Source: Watersipora subatra
Lineage: Eukaryota; Bryozoa; Gymnolaemata; Cheilostomatida; Watersiporidae
DNA: 64,000 bases
NCBI RefSeq assembly: GCF_963576615.1
Contig: NC_088711.1
Location: 38,684,621-38,748,620, forward strand
Direction: 5' to 3'
Each line of letters begins with the position of its first letter. Position 1 is the first letter of the stretch. The notes beneath the pieces are model-generated. The model had not been told where the DNA came from. It saw only the letters and a list, made by a program, of their open reading frames with translations, and made no database searches. Both the position numbers and the translations under genes were made by a program. Below are positions 37,985-50,040 of the stretch, one piece after another.

Positions 37985-38270
37985 GAACACGTAGACAGAT
38001 ACAAGTACTTATACAGATACATATACAAATATACAGATACAGGTACATATAGAGATAAAGATACATGTGCAGAGACAGATACCGAAAACCACCACATATA
38101 CAGATATATACATGTATACAGTTGCACAGACACAGATACACATACAGACACAGAAACAATTACAGACAGAGAGACAGATACCTTCACAAAAACAGGTACA
38201 TATGCACAAATACAGATGCATATGCCAAGATACAGATACAATAATATCGATAAAAATACATGTATAAACC
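37985..38270. repeat. GATACA minisatellite (unit C)
   Basis: Degenerate 6- and 12-base steps of ACAGATACATAT type on plus. Counterparts at 24,776 (B, shortened), 49,745 (D) and 56,900 (E). Confidence 0.85.
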
Positions 38271-40025
38271 GCTACAATTGACAAAACAGCTATTTTTATC
38301 CTACAGATTAATTATAGCTAAATGATCCCTTTTGACTGTAGTCAAATACAGCGCTGACGATTAGTTGTGAATCTATAGTTGTCACTATAACTTTGCAGTT
38401 TTTTTCATCATATCTAACCCTGACCTAATTAATAATACACCCAACAGGGCTGTCACTGTTATGCAAGACTTCCATGTAGGTGCTTAAAGAGGATAATATA
38501 TAATTGAGGTGCTTTCAGATTATATGAAATGTGTTATTACTGTCATGGCACTAATGACTCAGACATTCCAGGGTCACCTAATATTTAGCTATATAATATA
38601 TATCGATGACAGGACCAATAGATCATTTTATCCCCTATAATACGCTAAAACTTGATTTGGTTTGTAAGGTGTATGCAATGTTAGACAAACCAATTGTAGA
38701 TTTTTACCCTATGTAAGCCATTTCTCGAAAGCATACCGACTTGTTATTATTCATTTCCTTTTTTTGCTCTCCTCAACTGATTTAATGCTCTAGTGCTATT
38801 AGGGGGAAACAACTCCGACTTGCAGGCTAATTGCTAGTCGTGTTGTCAATATTAACGTTTTGCTTAATGTGGAGAAGGAAAAGCTCAGCAGCTAACTGCG
38901 GTGGAGAACTGGTACAATAATTGTGCTCCTTTTTTGTTTGTTTTCAGAGTGGGTGGGCAACTCATTTAACAGCTAAACATTTTTAGCAGCCTGTTTAACT
39001 CCAAGGCTAATAATTACACTTATTCCTTCAGTTTGCTATATGATGCTTCAGGTGACCCTGCAAAACCGGAGTCATGATGAAAGAATTCTCTCTCCAATTC
39101 TGACATGCTTATACAGCCCAACTGCGCACAAGAATAAAGAATTTGAATTTTTTTGACTAGTTGATGGCGTATATTTTGCTGGATATTTGATATGAATATT
39201 ATGATACTGAACCTGCTGATATGACGATGTTATAATGAAACGTTCATTTGAAAATCTAACAAATTTCCTAATACAGTACCTGAGAAAATAAAGTACTGAC
39301 CCGGTGAGTGAGTATTGAACTTGAAAACTTATTAAACAAGCACTACTGTGGAGTAAAACTATGTTCAAACTGCTCCTATGCTTTCTGTACTGTATTGATA
39401 TTGAAGTGACTTTAGCGGAAAAAGAGAGGATAGCAAAATAAGTTGTCAATATTGTGGTAGATGTTGTGCACTCATACCTGGTTTAGAGCTATCATCCCTC
39501 TGCTTTAAAAGATGTGGTACATTTTCTTTGTTCATAGATGTGATCCTATTTTCTTCCAACATAAATTACGATACTCTCTGCACCCTTATAAACAGAGTAT
39601 AAATTTTACTTAGCTATGGTAGAAGTAGGAAGTGAAAATTCTTGAAAACATAAAATAAAACTTATGGTTTAATTGAAGACTTTGAAAGAAACATGAATTA
39701 ATTTTTAAGCGATTTTAAGCAAGAAGACTTGGCTAATCATTTTCTCCTTGAAAATGGAAAATACTTCCGAGCAATCAAGAGAGAAGATGACATAATATCA
39801 AACATAATAATGTATATTAAGGAGATACAATAATTGTTGATACCAATCAGTGACCGTTTCATACTTCAACACAAAACCATGACGAGCTAAAGTTAAAACT
39901 TTTATGATAGATTTATATTTCTCCGAAAAACGAATAAACAAAGAAAATAGTTTGGAACAAATAAGTATACTGGGAATGATAATAATAAAAAAACTATCTT
40001 CACTAAAACCTATGTGGTAGACACA
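38271..40025. other. Array unit block (unit C)
   Basis: No gene. Includes a dispersed-repeat relative at about 38,455-38,770. Aligns with 50,050-51,670 and 57,360-59,125 and ends abruptly after TATGTGGTAGACACAAT. Confidence 0.55.
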
Positions 40026-41545
40026 ATCTACATGTATATATATATATATTTCTCAAAGTATGTGTATTTTATGTCGTATATCTGCATTCTGGCTATGGAG
40101 TTTAAACTCTTGATATTAAAATTTCGTGTACTGATGTATTTGAACTCACTAAAAACCCATTGACTATTTTCTTATCCGAATGCTCAGCCAATAAACTAGA
40201 GCGCCATGATAGTGATCAGATACTGTTTTCATATAACCGATAGACCATGCGCGTGCTAACTATTTCAGCCTTGCGTCCACGAGTTATGATGCTCCTGCTC
40301 AGAAACATTTAGGGATCTAAGTTTATGGAACGCGATGCTTATTTGTCTTTTTTTCCCAAAGGGTAATTTATTCGGCCCCCCGATATTGACCATAATTTAT
40401 TTCAGACTATAAATTTGGAGATTTGTGTACTGATTATATACTGTGAAATTTCGGTTATCGATCAACTCCATTTTCGATTAAAAATTTTGAGATTTGTTCG
40501 TCTCAGAGTACAAACATAAATTCCGGTCTCGACCAAACTAGAGCATGCGCATTAGAATTATAACAGTTTCGGAAAGAGCATGGAAACAATCGTTAACAAA
40601 CGGAGAAGCGATTTACGCGTAAATAAATTCTTTACAAAAGTGAGGAACTATTTGGAACGACGTCTCCTCTACCGAAGAAATTTGCTGGAAAGATAGCCCC
40701 TCCAGTCAAGTTGCTCTAAATTGTTTTGGAAGATAATTCTTCGTTAAAGATGCAAAGTAAACGTGCCAGTGTTGTTTATATTTCCTTTTTTTCTACAATT
40801 TTTGATGTGATTGATCGGTTGCATTTTTTGCTGTTTCATTATCAATTTCTGCAATTTTTAGTATCGTTTCTTAACCTTTAATATTGTTATTAATATTATT
40901 CAATATTTTAAGAGCCAAACATACAAAATGTTTACTTTTGTTTTTTTTTTCTATCATCATAAATAGAAAACCATTTATTAAAATTAAATATGATCTATAA
41001 CTACCTGTTTTTATTCATACCATGCAGTATACATACAGTACAGTATCGTACAGTAAAGTTTAAGGTGCAAAAATGTTGAAAAAATACTTTACCAAAGTTG
41101 TTTTTTGCCTTAAAACGAATTAAAACTTATATTATTTTGTTTTAACGGGAAAAATTGTTTCGGATCTCGAACAAGTCAGTTTTCAAACAACCTTCTAAAT
41201 CAGATTATGATCGAGAACAGAGGTTCCACTATACGTTATTAAAATATATACGTTGCTGAAAGTTATGAAATTTTAAATTTACCGCGGTTGGAAAACCTTC
41301 ACAATTGTTTTATATATTTTTAGTTTACTGTAGTTGTCCAACAAAAATACTTTTTCTCATGATATAAAGTTTGAAAGTTACAGTTGTTTGACAAAATTTG
41401 AAAACCTAATCAGTAACTTTTACTTTCTCTCTTAAATTATATTATTCCCTATTCCTATTATTACTAATTACTATTATTCCCAACTAAACACTTCTCTCAG
41501 GATATGTAGTTTGAAAGTTAGTATGGCAAATGTTGTAGTATGTTA
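40026..41545. other. Unit C replacement segment
   Basis: This 1.5 kb has no match in the sister units, where about 1.4 kb of other sequence (28,300-29,745 in B) stands instead. It holds the pogo-like element plus flanks of unknown origin; a TTTGAAAGTTA word occurs twice (about 41,372 and 41,513). No gene seen. Confidence 0.65.
40441..41231. mobile_element. Non-autonomous pogo/Tigger-like element
   Basis: The left end CTGTGAAATTTCGGTTATCG and the right end (read on minus) TAGTGGAACCTCTGTTCTCG are imperfect inverted copies, followed by ATC on both sides, and both are next to TA. The CAGTGGAACCTC-like start is typical of pogo/Tigger elements of the Tc1/mariner superfamily. About 790 bp and no transposase frame, so it depended on a partner. 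TIR mismatches indicate some age. Confidence 0.65.
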
Positions 41546-42140
41546 ATCAATTTTTATCTGCAGCTCTTTCAATTGCGCAACTCTTATCTTTTGACTTTTT
41601 AAAAATGTTTTTGTTTTGTACTTGAATCTTTGTCTCTATGTTAGGCAATACTAGTTAAGTTTCCAAGTGTGCTTTTTGAATCTTTTGTGGAGATTGTGGT
41701 TCTTGAAAGCCGAAAACCACAAGCTTTACAAAACTATATATACATATTTAAGAACGAGCCTTTATATATAAAGATATGTATAAAGTTTATATATATGCTT
41801 CAGTGTATATATATGTATATATATGTATATATTTGTAAATGCACATATATATAAACTTACACATAATATATGAAATTTATATATACATATAGGTATTGCG
41901 TATTTCAGGATATGCAGATATCGTGGGTTGTTTGATATAAACTATATTTATACCAATGTTGTGAAGAATAACCAACATTTCAAAAGTAAACAGTGTAGTT
42001 TTGATTAAAAAAGGCACAAAAAGGGCATGAGCATCTACAGTTTTTGTAAAACACTTGACAGGAGGTTATCAGAGTTTTTGGAATCAAGCAAGCGTCGCAG
42101 AAAGATGGAAACTTTTGAAGATTGTTGGTTGATCGTGTGT

Positions 42141-42819
42141 CTAATCTGTAAAAGTATGGGTATAATTAATGTAATCATTTTGTATCATAGAATTAGAAAC
42201 AATATATATTGACACTAAACAATATAAACTGATAGACTTTTGATAAATTTAATTAATTTATGATATGGGTGTTGTACCAATTTTGTACTAATTGTACCAA
42301 CGTTCATAGAACGATATATTTAATCACTGCTTCAAATAGCATCTTCTCTTAGAAGTCTTATCATTACTCTTTGCATCAATATTTAAGCAGGAAGCTGTTA
42401 AGAGTGCAACAAATTTTTTTATTTATTTTAGTAACAAGTTTTTATTATCTATACTTACATCCTCCAAACCCTCTTCCAAATCCACCGTCAAATCCACCTC
42501 CGAATCCTTTTCCAAAGCCACCTCCGAAACCTTGTCCAAATCCACCTCCAAAACCTCTACCAAATCCACCACCAAAACCTCAGCCAAATCAACCACCAAA
42601 ACCTCCTCCAAATCCTCCCATTCCTCTACCAAATCCATCTCTGAAGTAAATTATAGAAAACCTGATAATAGAAATAATATTGTTTCTGGGAAATAAAAGT
42701 TTATTTTTAACTCTTTCAACTTGCATGATGAAAAGCAGCAATTAAACATACCCAAAGCCAGATGCGACAGTTTGGTGGAAAGCAAGACAGAGAGCCACAA
42801 GGATTACCAAGAACTTCAT
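42141..42819 (-). pseudogene. Glycine-rich protein copy D, inactivated
   Basis: Exons align with the family: 42,819-42,752 (intact signal MKFLVILVALCLAFHQTVAS plus GFG), 42,640-42,459 and 42,145-42,141. Exon 3 is still 182 nt and all splice sites are kept, but two codons became TGA: exon residue 17 (Gly GGA, 42,591-42,589) and residue 20 (Arg CGA, 42,582-42,580). It also shows Gly to Asp at exon residues 1 and 51 and Arg to Gln at 36. Upstream, the TATA box and exon 1 are missing (junction near 43,185-43,245). Truncated product would be about 39 aa if transcribed at all. The start of exon 2 is at 42,847. Closest to copy C. Confidence 0.88.
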
Positions 42820-43169
42820 ATTGATTGTTGGTAGTGTGTGTTTATGTCTAAAATATAAAGTGTTTAACACATACCAAGATGAGTTAAATATTTTGGCTTA
42901 ATTGTGAGCTTACACTGCTAAGAGAACCACACACTTTACATTAATTATTACAAGATTCGCTTATTTGACAGTCCCGATCCAGAAAGATATACCTCTTTTA
43001 AAATATACTTTAACATAATCAGGCTATTAAAAACTGTCACCTCATAAATTAGAAAACTTTATAGTTATGAATTTTCACTATAAAACTAAGCTGAATGAAC
43101 ATCATCAGTTTAAAACCTGATAGCTTTTTATAGTTTAACTCAGATAACAGCAGAAACCTTTGCTGCGTG

Positions 43170-43250
43170 AAACCATCCCTCCAATGTAGGTAAAGTAGGC
43201 AGAGTACAGCCTACAGCAAAGTAGGCAAAGTAGGCAACCCAAACAAAAAT
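43170..43250. other. Deletion junction that removed the gene D promoter
   Basis: Unit C sequence 32,106-32,520 (about 415 bp, with TATA box, exon 1 and conserved upstream block) is absent here. In its place is about 60 bases of GTAGGCAAAGTAGGC-like short repeats, as if filled in during end joining. Confidence 0.75.
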
Positions 43251-44755
43251 ATATTGACTAAATAGAATTTAAACAATTTTTTGTGGTATCGATTGTTACT
43301 TTGAATGTTAAAAGTTGGTATGAAGTTTTAGGGGTTATCTAAAGCTTCATTTTGAGCTCAAAGCCAAGTTTTATTTAATATCACAAAGAAAGTTTTGAAC
43401 AGCAAAATTTAATAAAAAATGGTTTATTTAATTGAAATCTGAAATTTTTGTGGGTTTTGTTATAAAAAAATAGTACAAATTCAAAAACGAAATTACAAGA
43501 GTGTGAAAAATGTTTTAGAGTTGTTGAATAATTACTGTAGTTACACCATTATTAGAAGTCAAAAAAGATAAATATCATCCTTATGCAGTTAACCACAATT
43601 ATACAACTTTTATGGAATAATTTAAAAAAGTTGAAAGTAAAACTAACTAGTATAAGTTACTACCTGAGGGTTGAATGATCAAAAATGATTTGAGTGTATT
43701 TAATAACAATGTTAACCAAATACAAGATCTTAATAAGTCTTCAGAAAGTAAAGTTTGAATACTTGAGTTCTCTAGAATTGTTTTAACATTACGATATGAC
43801 TTATTATGGTAAGTACAAACTAGGTTAAGGTAAGCCAAAGAAGTATGTGTCATAGCTTGGGCCGTACTTCAAATCTTTAACACAAAAGCTCCTTACTGTG
43901 TCACTTAAATGTAGCTCATGCTGCTGACTTGCTTTTCTAAATAAACCTGTACAGATTTTAACCAGGTTCTCTTTTTACAGCAATGTTCAAGAACCTTTTG
44001 AGTATTTACAATTTACAAAATTGACATCGATTAGTTCATAAAGCTTCTGTTAAAAATCCTGATTTACAAAGGATAAAAACTAGATTTTCATCTGCATTTT
44101 CAGATATAAATGACTGCTGAATTTCTGTCTTAAAGAGTTTGAAAATTGTAAAAATACATTTTAGGGAGTGTCCTGTTACTGCTGATAGATCTCTGGAATC
44201 TCATTTGATAAAGTATTGCAAGATTATAAGAGTAGATATGCGTCGAGCCAGTCATTTTATGGGTTATGCAAACTCCTTTGTGGTTAAAACATTCCAGATG
44301 TTTGCAAGTGCCACCAAAATATTCCTCGTGAATCATTTTAATCCACATAATTGACCAGACACCATGACAAAATGGAAAGGTTATACCATTACAAGGTCAG
44401 ATGGTTCAGACCAGCTATCTCTATTGTTATAGTTTGCTGATTCAACACACATAAAATTTAAGCTAAGAAAGTAAAATGATTGGTGCAATATGTGGACCCA
44501 AGATCTATTGCAGATTGGGCAATAAACCGAGCCTATTTATTTACATATCTATAACACAGGCAATACTCACGCATAGACTCTTGCAGACATTTGTAACTTA
44601 CTTTCTTCAAAAAAAGTTCTGATGTCGGTTTGATAAGTTATAGTACGTATTGTAAGTCATAGCTAACAATTGACCAACAAACTTTGCTGAATGTGTTTCT
44701 ATCTGTAATAGAAATATATTTATCATCAAAATTAAAAGGAGTGTAAATTTTTCTC
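43251..44755. other. Array unit block upstream of gene D
   Basis: No gene. Close match to unit C 32,520-34,045, including GAACATTCCAGATG-type text (AAAACATTCCAGATGTTTGC near 44,286). Confidence 0.6.
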
Positions 44756-45088
44756 TGCCTTTCCCTACATACTCTTCCTCCCGTCTCTGTCTTTTTATGT
44801 CTCCCTCTCTCCCTCTCCCCCTCTCCTCTTCTCTCCCTCTTCCCCTCTAACCTCTCTCTCTCTCCCATCCCCTCTGCACCTTTTGCCCTTTTCCCCTCGC
44901 CCCCTCTATCCCTTGCCCACTCTACCCCTCTTTCCTTTTCTCCTTTTCTCCATCCCTCCCGCTTCCCCTCTTTCCTTTTCTCCCCCTCTCCCTTTTTTTC
45001 CTCTCATCCTTTTTCTCTCTTTCCCTCGCTCATCTTCCCGTCTCGTCTTCTCTCAGTCCCTCCCTCTCTACCTCTCTCTCCCATTCTC

Positions 45089-45134
<46 letters not shown>

Positions 45135-45190
45135 CCTGATTCCTCTCACCGTCTTTCCATCTCTCCCCCACTACCTCTTTCGTGTGCTTT
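44756..45190 (+). repeat. Octamer tract 1 of unit D
   Basis: Irregular C/T-rich stretch (CTCCCTCT, CCCCTCTTTCC, then a plain CT run at about 45,090-45,130). Less regular than its counterpart in unit C. Confidence 0.8.
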
Positions 45191-45362
45191 CTTTCTCTTT
45201 TTCCTTAACTCTCGCTTTCTAGAATGCATTGTAAAAATCTAACAGATTATAGCTAGTGAGTAATGTAGGTCATAATTAAAAATTGACTAGTAAAATTTAA
45301 TGAACAAATTTATATAGAGAACAAAAATATTTTTATTACTAAATTTATACTGAAAGATGATT
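45191..45362. other. Spacer with repeated tract leader (unit D)
   Basis: GTAATGTAGGTCATAATTAA near 45,259 repeats the leader found before tract 1 (about 44,650), as in unit C. Confidence 0.55.
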
Positions 45363-46350
45363 TTTAACTTTCCCCATTTTTTTATTTCTTCTTATTCTCC
45401 CTTTCTCGTTTTCCCTCTTTCTCTCTTTTTCTCTCTTTCTATCCTTTGCTCTTTTTCTTTTTCTTTCTCTCTTTCTTTCTCTCGTTTTCTCTTTTTCTCG
45501 TTCTCTTGTTCTTTTTTCCTCTCTCTATTTTTTATCTGTTTCCCTCTATCTTTTTTTCTTCCTCCAGGTCCCGTATCTTGTCATCTTTCTATCTGTCTAT
45601 CTTTTTATCTCTCTATCTCTCTATCTCTCTGCCTCTCTATCTCTCTATCTCTCTATCTCTCTATCTCTCTATCTCTCTATCTCTCTATCTCTCTATCTCT
45701 CTATTTCTCTATCTCTCTATCTCTCTATCTCTCTATCTCTCTATCTCTCTATCTCTCTATCTCTCTGCCTCTCTATCTCTCTATCTCTCTATCTCTCTAT
45801 CTCTCTATCTCTCCATCTCTCCATCTCTCTATCTCTCCATCTCTCTATCTCTCTATCTCTCCATCTCTCCATCTCTCCATCTCTCCATCTCTCCATCTCT
45901 CCATCTCTCCATCTCTCTATCTCTCTATCTCTCTATCTCTCCATCTCTCCATCTCTCCATCTCTCCATCTCTCCATCTCTCCATCTCTCCATCTCTCCAT
46001 CTCTCCATCTCTCTATCTCTCTATCTCTCTATCTCTCTATCTCTCTATCTTTCCATCTCTCTATCTCTCCATCTCTCTATCTCTCCATCTCTCCATCTCT
46101 CCATCTCTCTATCTCTCTATCTCTCTATCTCTCTATCTCTCTATCTCACTATCTCTCTTCTCTCTATCTCTTCATCTCTCTATTCCTCTATCTCTCTATC
46201 CCTCTATCTTTATATGTCTTTATCTTTCTCTCTCTATTGTTTTTATTACTTCATCATTCTGTCTCTTAACTTTTTCCTCCGTCATATTTTTATCTTTTCA
46301 TCTTTTCTCAAATCTTTCTACATATATTTCTCCTTCTGTGAATTTCATGC
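45363..46350 (+). repeat. Octamer tract 2 of unit D (TCTCTCTA and TCTCTCCA)
   Basis: Core about 45,600-46,165 with an exact 8-base step. Runs of TCTCTCTA alternate with blocks of TCTCTCCA, a variant not seen in unit C, so this tract was homogenised after the units separated. Confidence 0.9.
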
Positions 46351-47034
46351 ACAATTATGAAATAACGTCTTACAATAAATGCCTTAAACTAATCAATCAA
46401 CCATCACACTTTTGCACATTTTAATATTTCTTTCACTATGTGAGCTACCAATGTAACAAATTATTTCTTCGTATACATCTATACTTTTTAATGGTTAGTC
46501 ATGCACCAAACTATGCTTTCATTTACCCAATTGTTTTAGATTTTTGCCTTCTCATAATTTCTTCTACATGTATATGCAGTTATATTCTGTGCTATTTTGT
46601 AGCATACTTATCATGCTGAATGTTCTTTAAATTAAATTCTACATGAATACACTAAAATAATTTATAAATATGCATGTATTGTGTTCTCAACAGTTCTGTC
46701 AAATAGGCATAATGCAATGAACTTACTTTTACGATTTTAGGTTTTATCAATAGTTCTCTTCTTGGCACACATGAAGATCTTTATACAGATTACTCACACT
46801 TTTGGAATCATATCTCTTAGGCCAGCTGACTGCCAGATAGGACTGAATAAATTGTTAATGGTTTTGCTTTGCCGTTGCGATACGATTGATTGGTTAGTTG
46901 AATGACACATGATACTCTCATGATTTATAATCTTAGCTCTTCAAATTGAGCAGACAAACACTCATCTTAGAGTCAACATAGTATATACCAGCTAGATGCA
47001 CTAGTCAGACCATAAAATAACTCTTCTTAGTAAT
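46351..47034. other. Array unit block (unit D)
   Basis: No gene. Matches unit C 35,570-36,240. Confidence 0.55.
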
Positions 47035-48023
47035 CCCATGACCAAACGAGCGGGAGCGAAGTTTGAGAGTTTTTATGATAAGTGCATGTGCACACAACTT
47101 ACGAAAATTATTCATCAACAAAATTGCAAACCCTTGTCTCGAAATCTCATCAACAAATTTAACCATCGTTTTGTAGAGTCGTTAAAGTATAATAACGATA
47201 CAAAACACATATAAGCCTATTTAAATATGTCACCAAGTCTTTGTAAATTGTCAACAGTCTCTTAAAACTTACCCATCTGAATGGATTATACATAAATAGA
47301 CAAATTTATTTGGCCGAAAATTGTTATTAAAACTTGCTAAGCCTTACTTTTATCAAAGTTAAGACTGGAAATTGAAACGCCGAGCGACAGAGAATAGAAC
47401 GCCTAAGTAGTGCGTATTTCACGAAAAAATAACTTGCCCATTTCACCAGTCTATAGCATTGTAAAGTTGCTGAAGGTTTCTGTAATTAACGTAGGAGTAC
47501 ACTTTTGAGTACTTTGGTATTCTAACTGATGTCCAACGCAGTGTAAGTAAAGGAAATGGCGATGATATTTTTCTATCAATTTTTATGAGATTATTACAAT
47601 ATTTAATTTTAAGTTTGGATGACTACAGAACAATGACTACGTAGTACAGAATTTCTAAAAATCTATATAAATATCACAACTTCTTGATATTGCTAACTAT
47701 GACGTTTTGAAATGTAAACAAAATTGTGCATTGGTTTTATATTATTACTATATTAATAATATTGGTTATTCTAATAATATCAGTGCATTTTACTTCTAAT
47801 ATTGGCCAATATTGCATTTTTATTATTGCAGGGAGAGAACTATAAACATATAATCTTTTCCTTTCATTATTGCTATTTGTTGTATATAATATCACCCACA
47901 CCCAGTACATTACAGCTACCATTGCAGTTTTCCTATTGCACTGCAGTGCCATTTGACTGCTAAAAGTGCATTTCTCAACCATCAGTACCCTTTCTTTTTT
48001 TCCAGTATCTCTTTGGTCGTGGG
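47035..48023. mobile_element. 989 bp inverted-repeat insertion unique to unit D
   Basis: Units B and C continue without this segment. The left end CCCATGACCAAACGAG and right end CTTTGGTCGTGGG are inverted copies (CCCATGACCAAA against CCCACGACCAAA). Left inner sequence has a CGGGAGCGAAGTTTGAGAG word. No transposase frame; an 81-codon frame at 47,737-47,982 has no family mark. Target duplication is unclear because about 25 bases right of the end also fail to align. Confidence 0.6.
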
Positions 48024-49740
48024 CAGTATGACAGTGAAATTTCTAGTATATGATATATGCCAAATTATTAGATACATTTTCTAGAATAGGAGTAGGGAAT
48101 CAGCTGTAGATCATATATGTTGTTATTTATAATCACAATGACTCATCTGTAGTTATAATCATCATGACTCACTCACTAAAAACGGTTGGATAACTGAGTT
48201 GAGTTGAGTTTCACTACATACAGTAAACCTTTATATGTGCGTAATTAGTGTAACTTAGCTAATCTGGGAAAATAGTAGTTTTATTTTTTATATATATCAC
48301 ATTTAAGTTTTAGTTCATAAAATATAGATCTAGCTTAGATTTGACGAGCAAGTCTGTCAAAGAATGGTTAATGTTGCTCTTATTTCAAACAAATTTTCTT
48401 CTAGTGTTTTGATTGAATGGAGCACATTCTCATGAATATTCACGAACAACTCCTTGGTACAACCAGTTTAAATAGCCACAAAAACGGTACTGTTTAATAT
48501 TTGAACTCTGTCAGTGTCGCGTGCCAATTACAGCAAAATGCGGCAGTAATGATTTATAGCGATATTTATTAGTGGTTTGTTTTATGTCCAGTCATGACAC
48601 AAATGATTATTTGGTAGAAAAGCAGTTCAACAAGACTTCCATGTAGGTGCTTGAATCCAACAGAGAGTGAACAGAATTTAGGATATATCATATTGAGGTA
48701 GACATTTGATTGTTATTTAAGACACTCTGATAATGTCTCCATGACTCAGACATACCAAAGTCATTTAACATTTAAAAATATTTACTAAAAACGGTACTAT
48801 TTAATAAATGAACTCTTTCAGTGTCGCGTGCCATTTATAGCAAAATGCGGCAGTAATGATTTATAGCGATACTGATTAGCGGTTTGTTCTATATCCAGTC
48901 GCGACACAAATGACTATTTAATAGAAGTTACTATTCCGCAAGACTTCCGTGTATGTAGGCGCTTGATTGGAGCAGAAAGAAATTAAAAGGATTTAGGATA
49001 ACTCTATATATCCATATATGCAGACCTCTAGCTGCTATTAAAAACACTTTTGCAACAGTCTCCATGATTGAGATATTCCAAATTGATATGAAATGTATCT
49101 ATAGAAAGACCAATTTACCACTTTAATCCCTATTGAATGCCAAAACTAATGACATAAAAATTGAGCTGTTCCTGATTTTGGACTTTGTTGTAGTGGATTC
49201 CTTCCAAATGCTGAATGTTTCCCAAGGATACCCCAGCATTAAGTATCTTTTTCAAAGCTTTCTTCAGTCCATCAGGTGCCACATAACTGCAAAGAGAGGA
49301 TAATTCAGTCTCGTTTAACTGACTGTAATGCTAGTCATTAAGTAGGAATGACCTTCTGCATTTTATTTACTAATATACACTAATGATGTTGTCCTTTTAG
49401 ATGTATTTTTGGTTTTGAGCCTATTTTGGATACTTCTGCGAATAATATTTTAGGTTTTCAAACAAAAAACTGTGACAATTCAGCAGTTGTGGCAATCTAT
49501 GAAGAGCATTGGAAGGATATTTAACACAAGCCGATGAATAGTTAATTTACAGCTGCCGATCAAGCTATCCAAATAGTATAAATTAAGTTTGCTTTTGGTG
49601 TGTAAAGATTTGTAAAGCTGTTGCCAGAGGTAGAAATAGTATTCAATATAGCAACTCTTTAGTTCAGTGTTACAAACGCTTAAAACCTACCAGCTTAGAG
49701 CTTGCAGTATGGGACAAGATGTTAGCAGTTTGTAAAAATG
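48024..49740. other. Array unit block (unit D) with doubled TCGCGTGCC module
   Basis: No gene. The AGTGTCGCGTGCCA word lies at 48,513 and 48,820 (step 307). Dispersed-repeat relatives at about 48,625-48,780 and 48,935-49,260. Confidence 0.6.
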
Positions 49741-49744
49741 TTAA

Positions 49745-50040
49745 GAGAACACATAGACTGATACATATACACATACGCATACATATACATATGCATATAC
49801 ATATACATATACATATACACATACGCATACATATACATCTCCAATTTTACAGAGACAGATACAAATAGAAATAAATATACATGTACAGATACAAAACCAG
49901 TACAGATACAGACACATATACAGTTACACAGACGCAAATACAGACATAGAGTCAGATACCGACACAGATACATGTACATATGTACATTGTAGATACAGAT
50001 ACATTTGCACTAATACACATACACCAATATCAACAAAAAT
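49745..50040. repeat. GATACA minisatellite (unit D)
   Basis: Plus strand of ACATATACATATACACATACG steps (shown here as words of the 6-base ACATAT pattern), then ACAGATACA words. Counterpart of 37,985-38,270. Confidence 0.85.
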
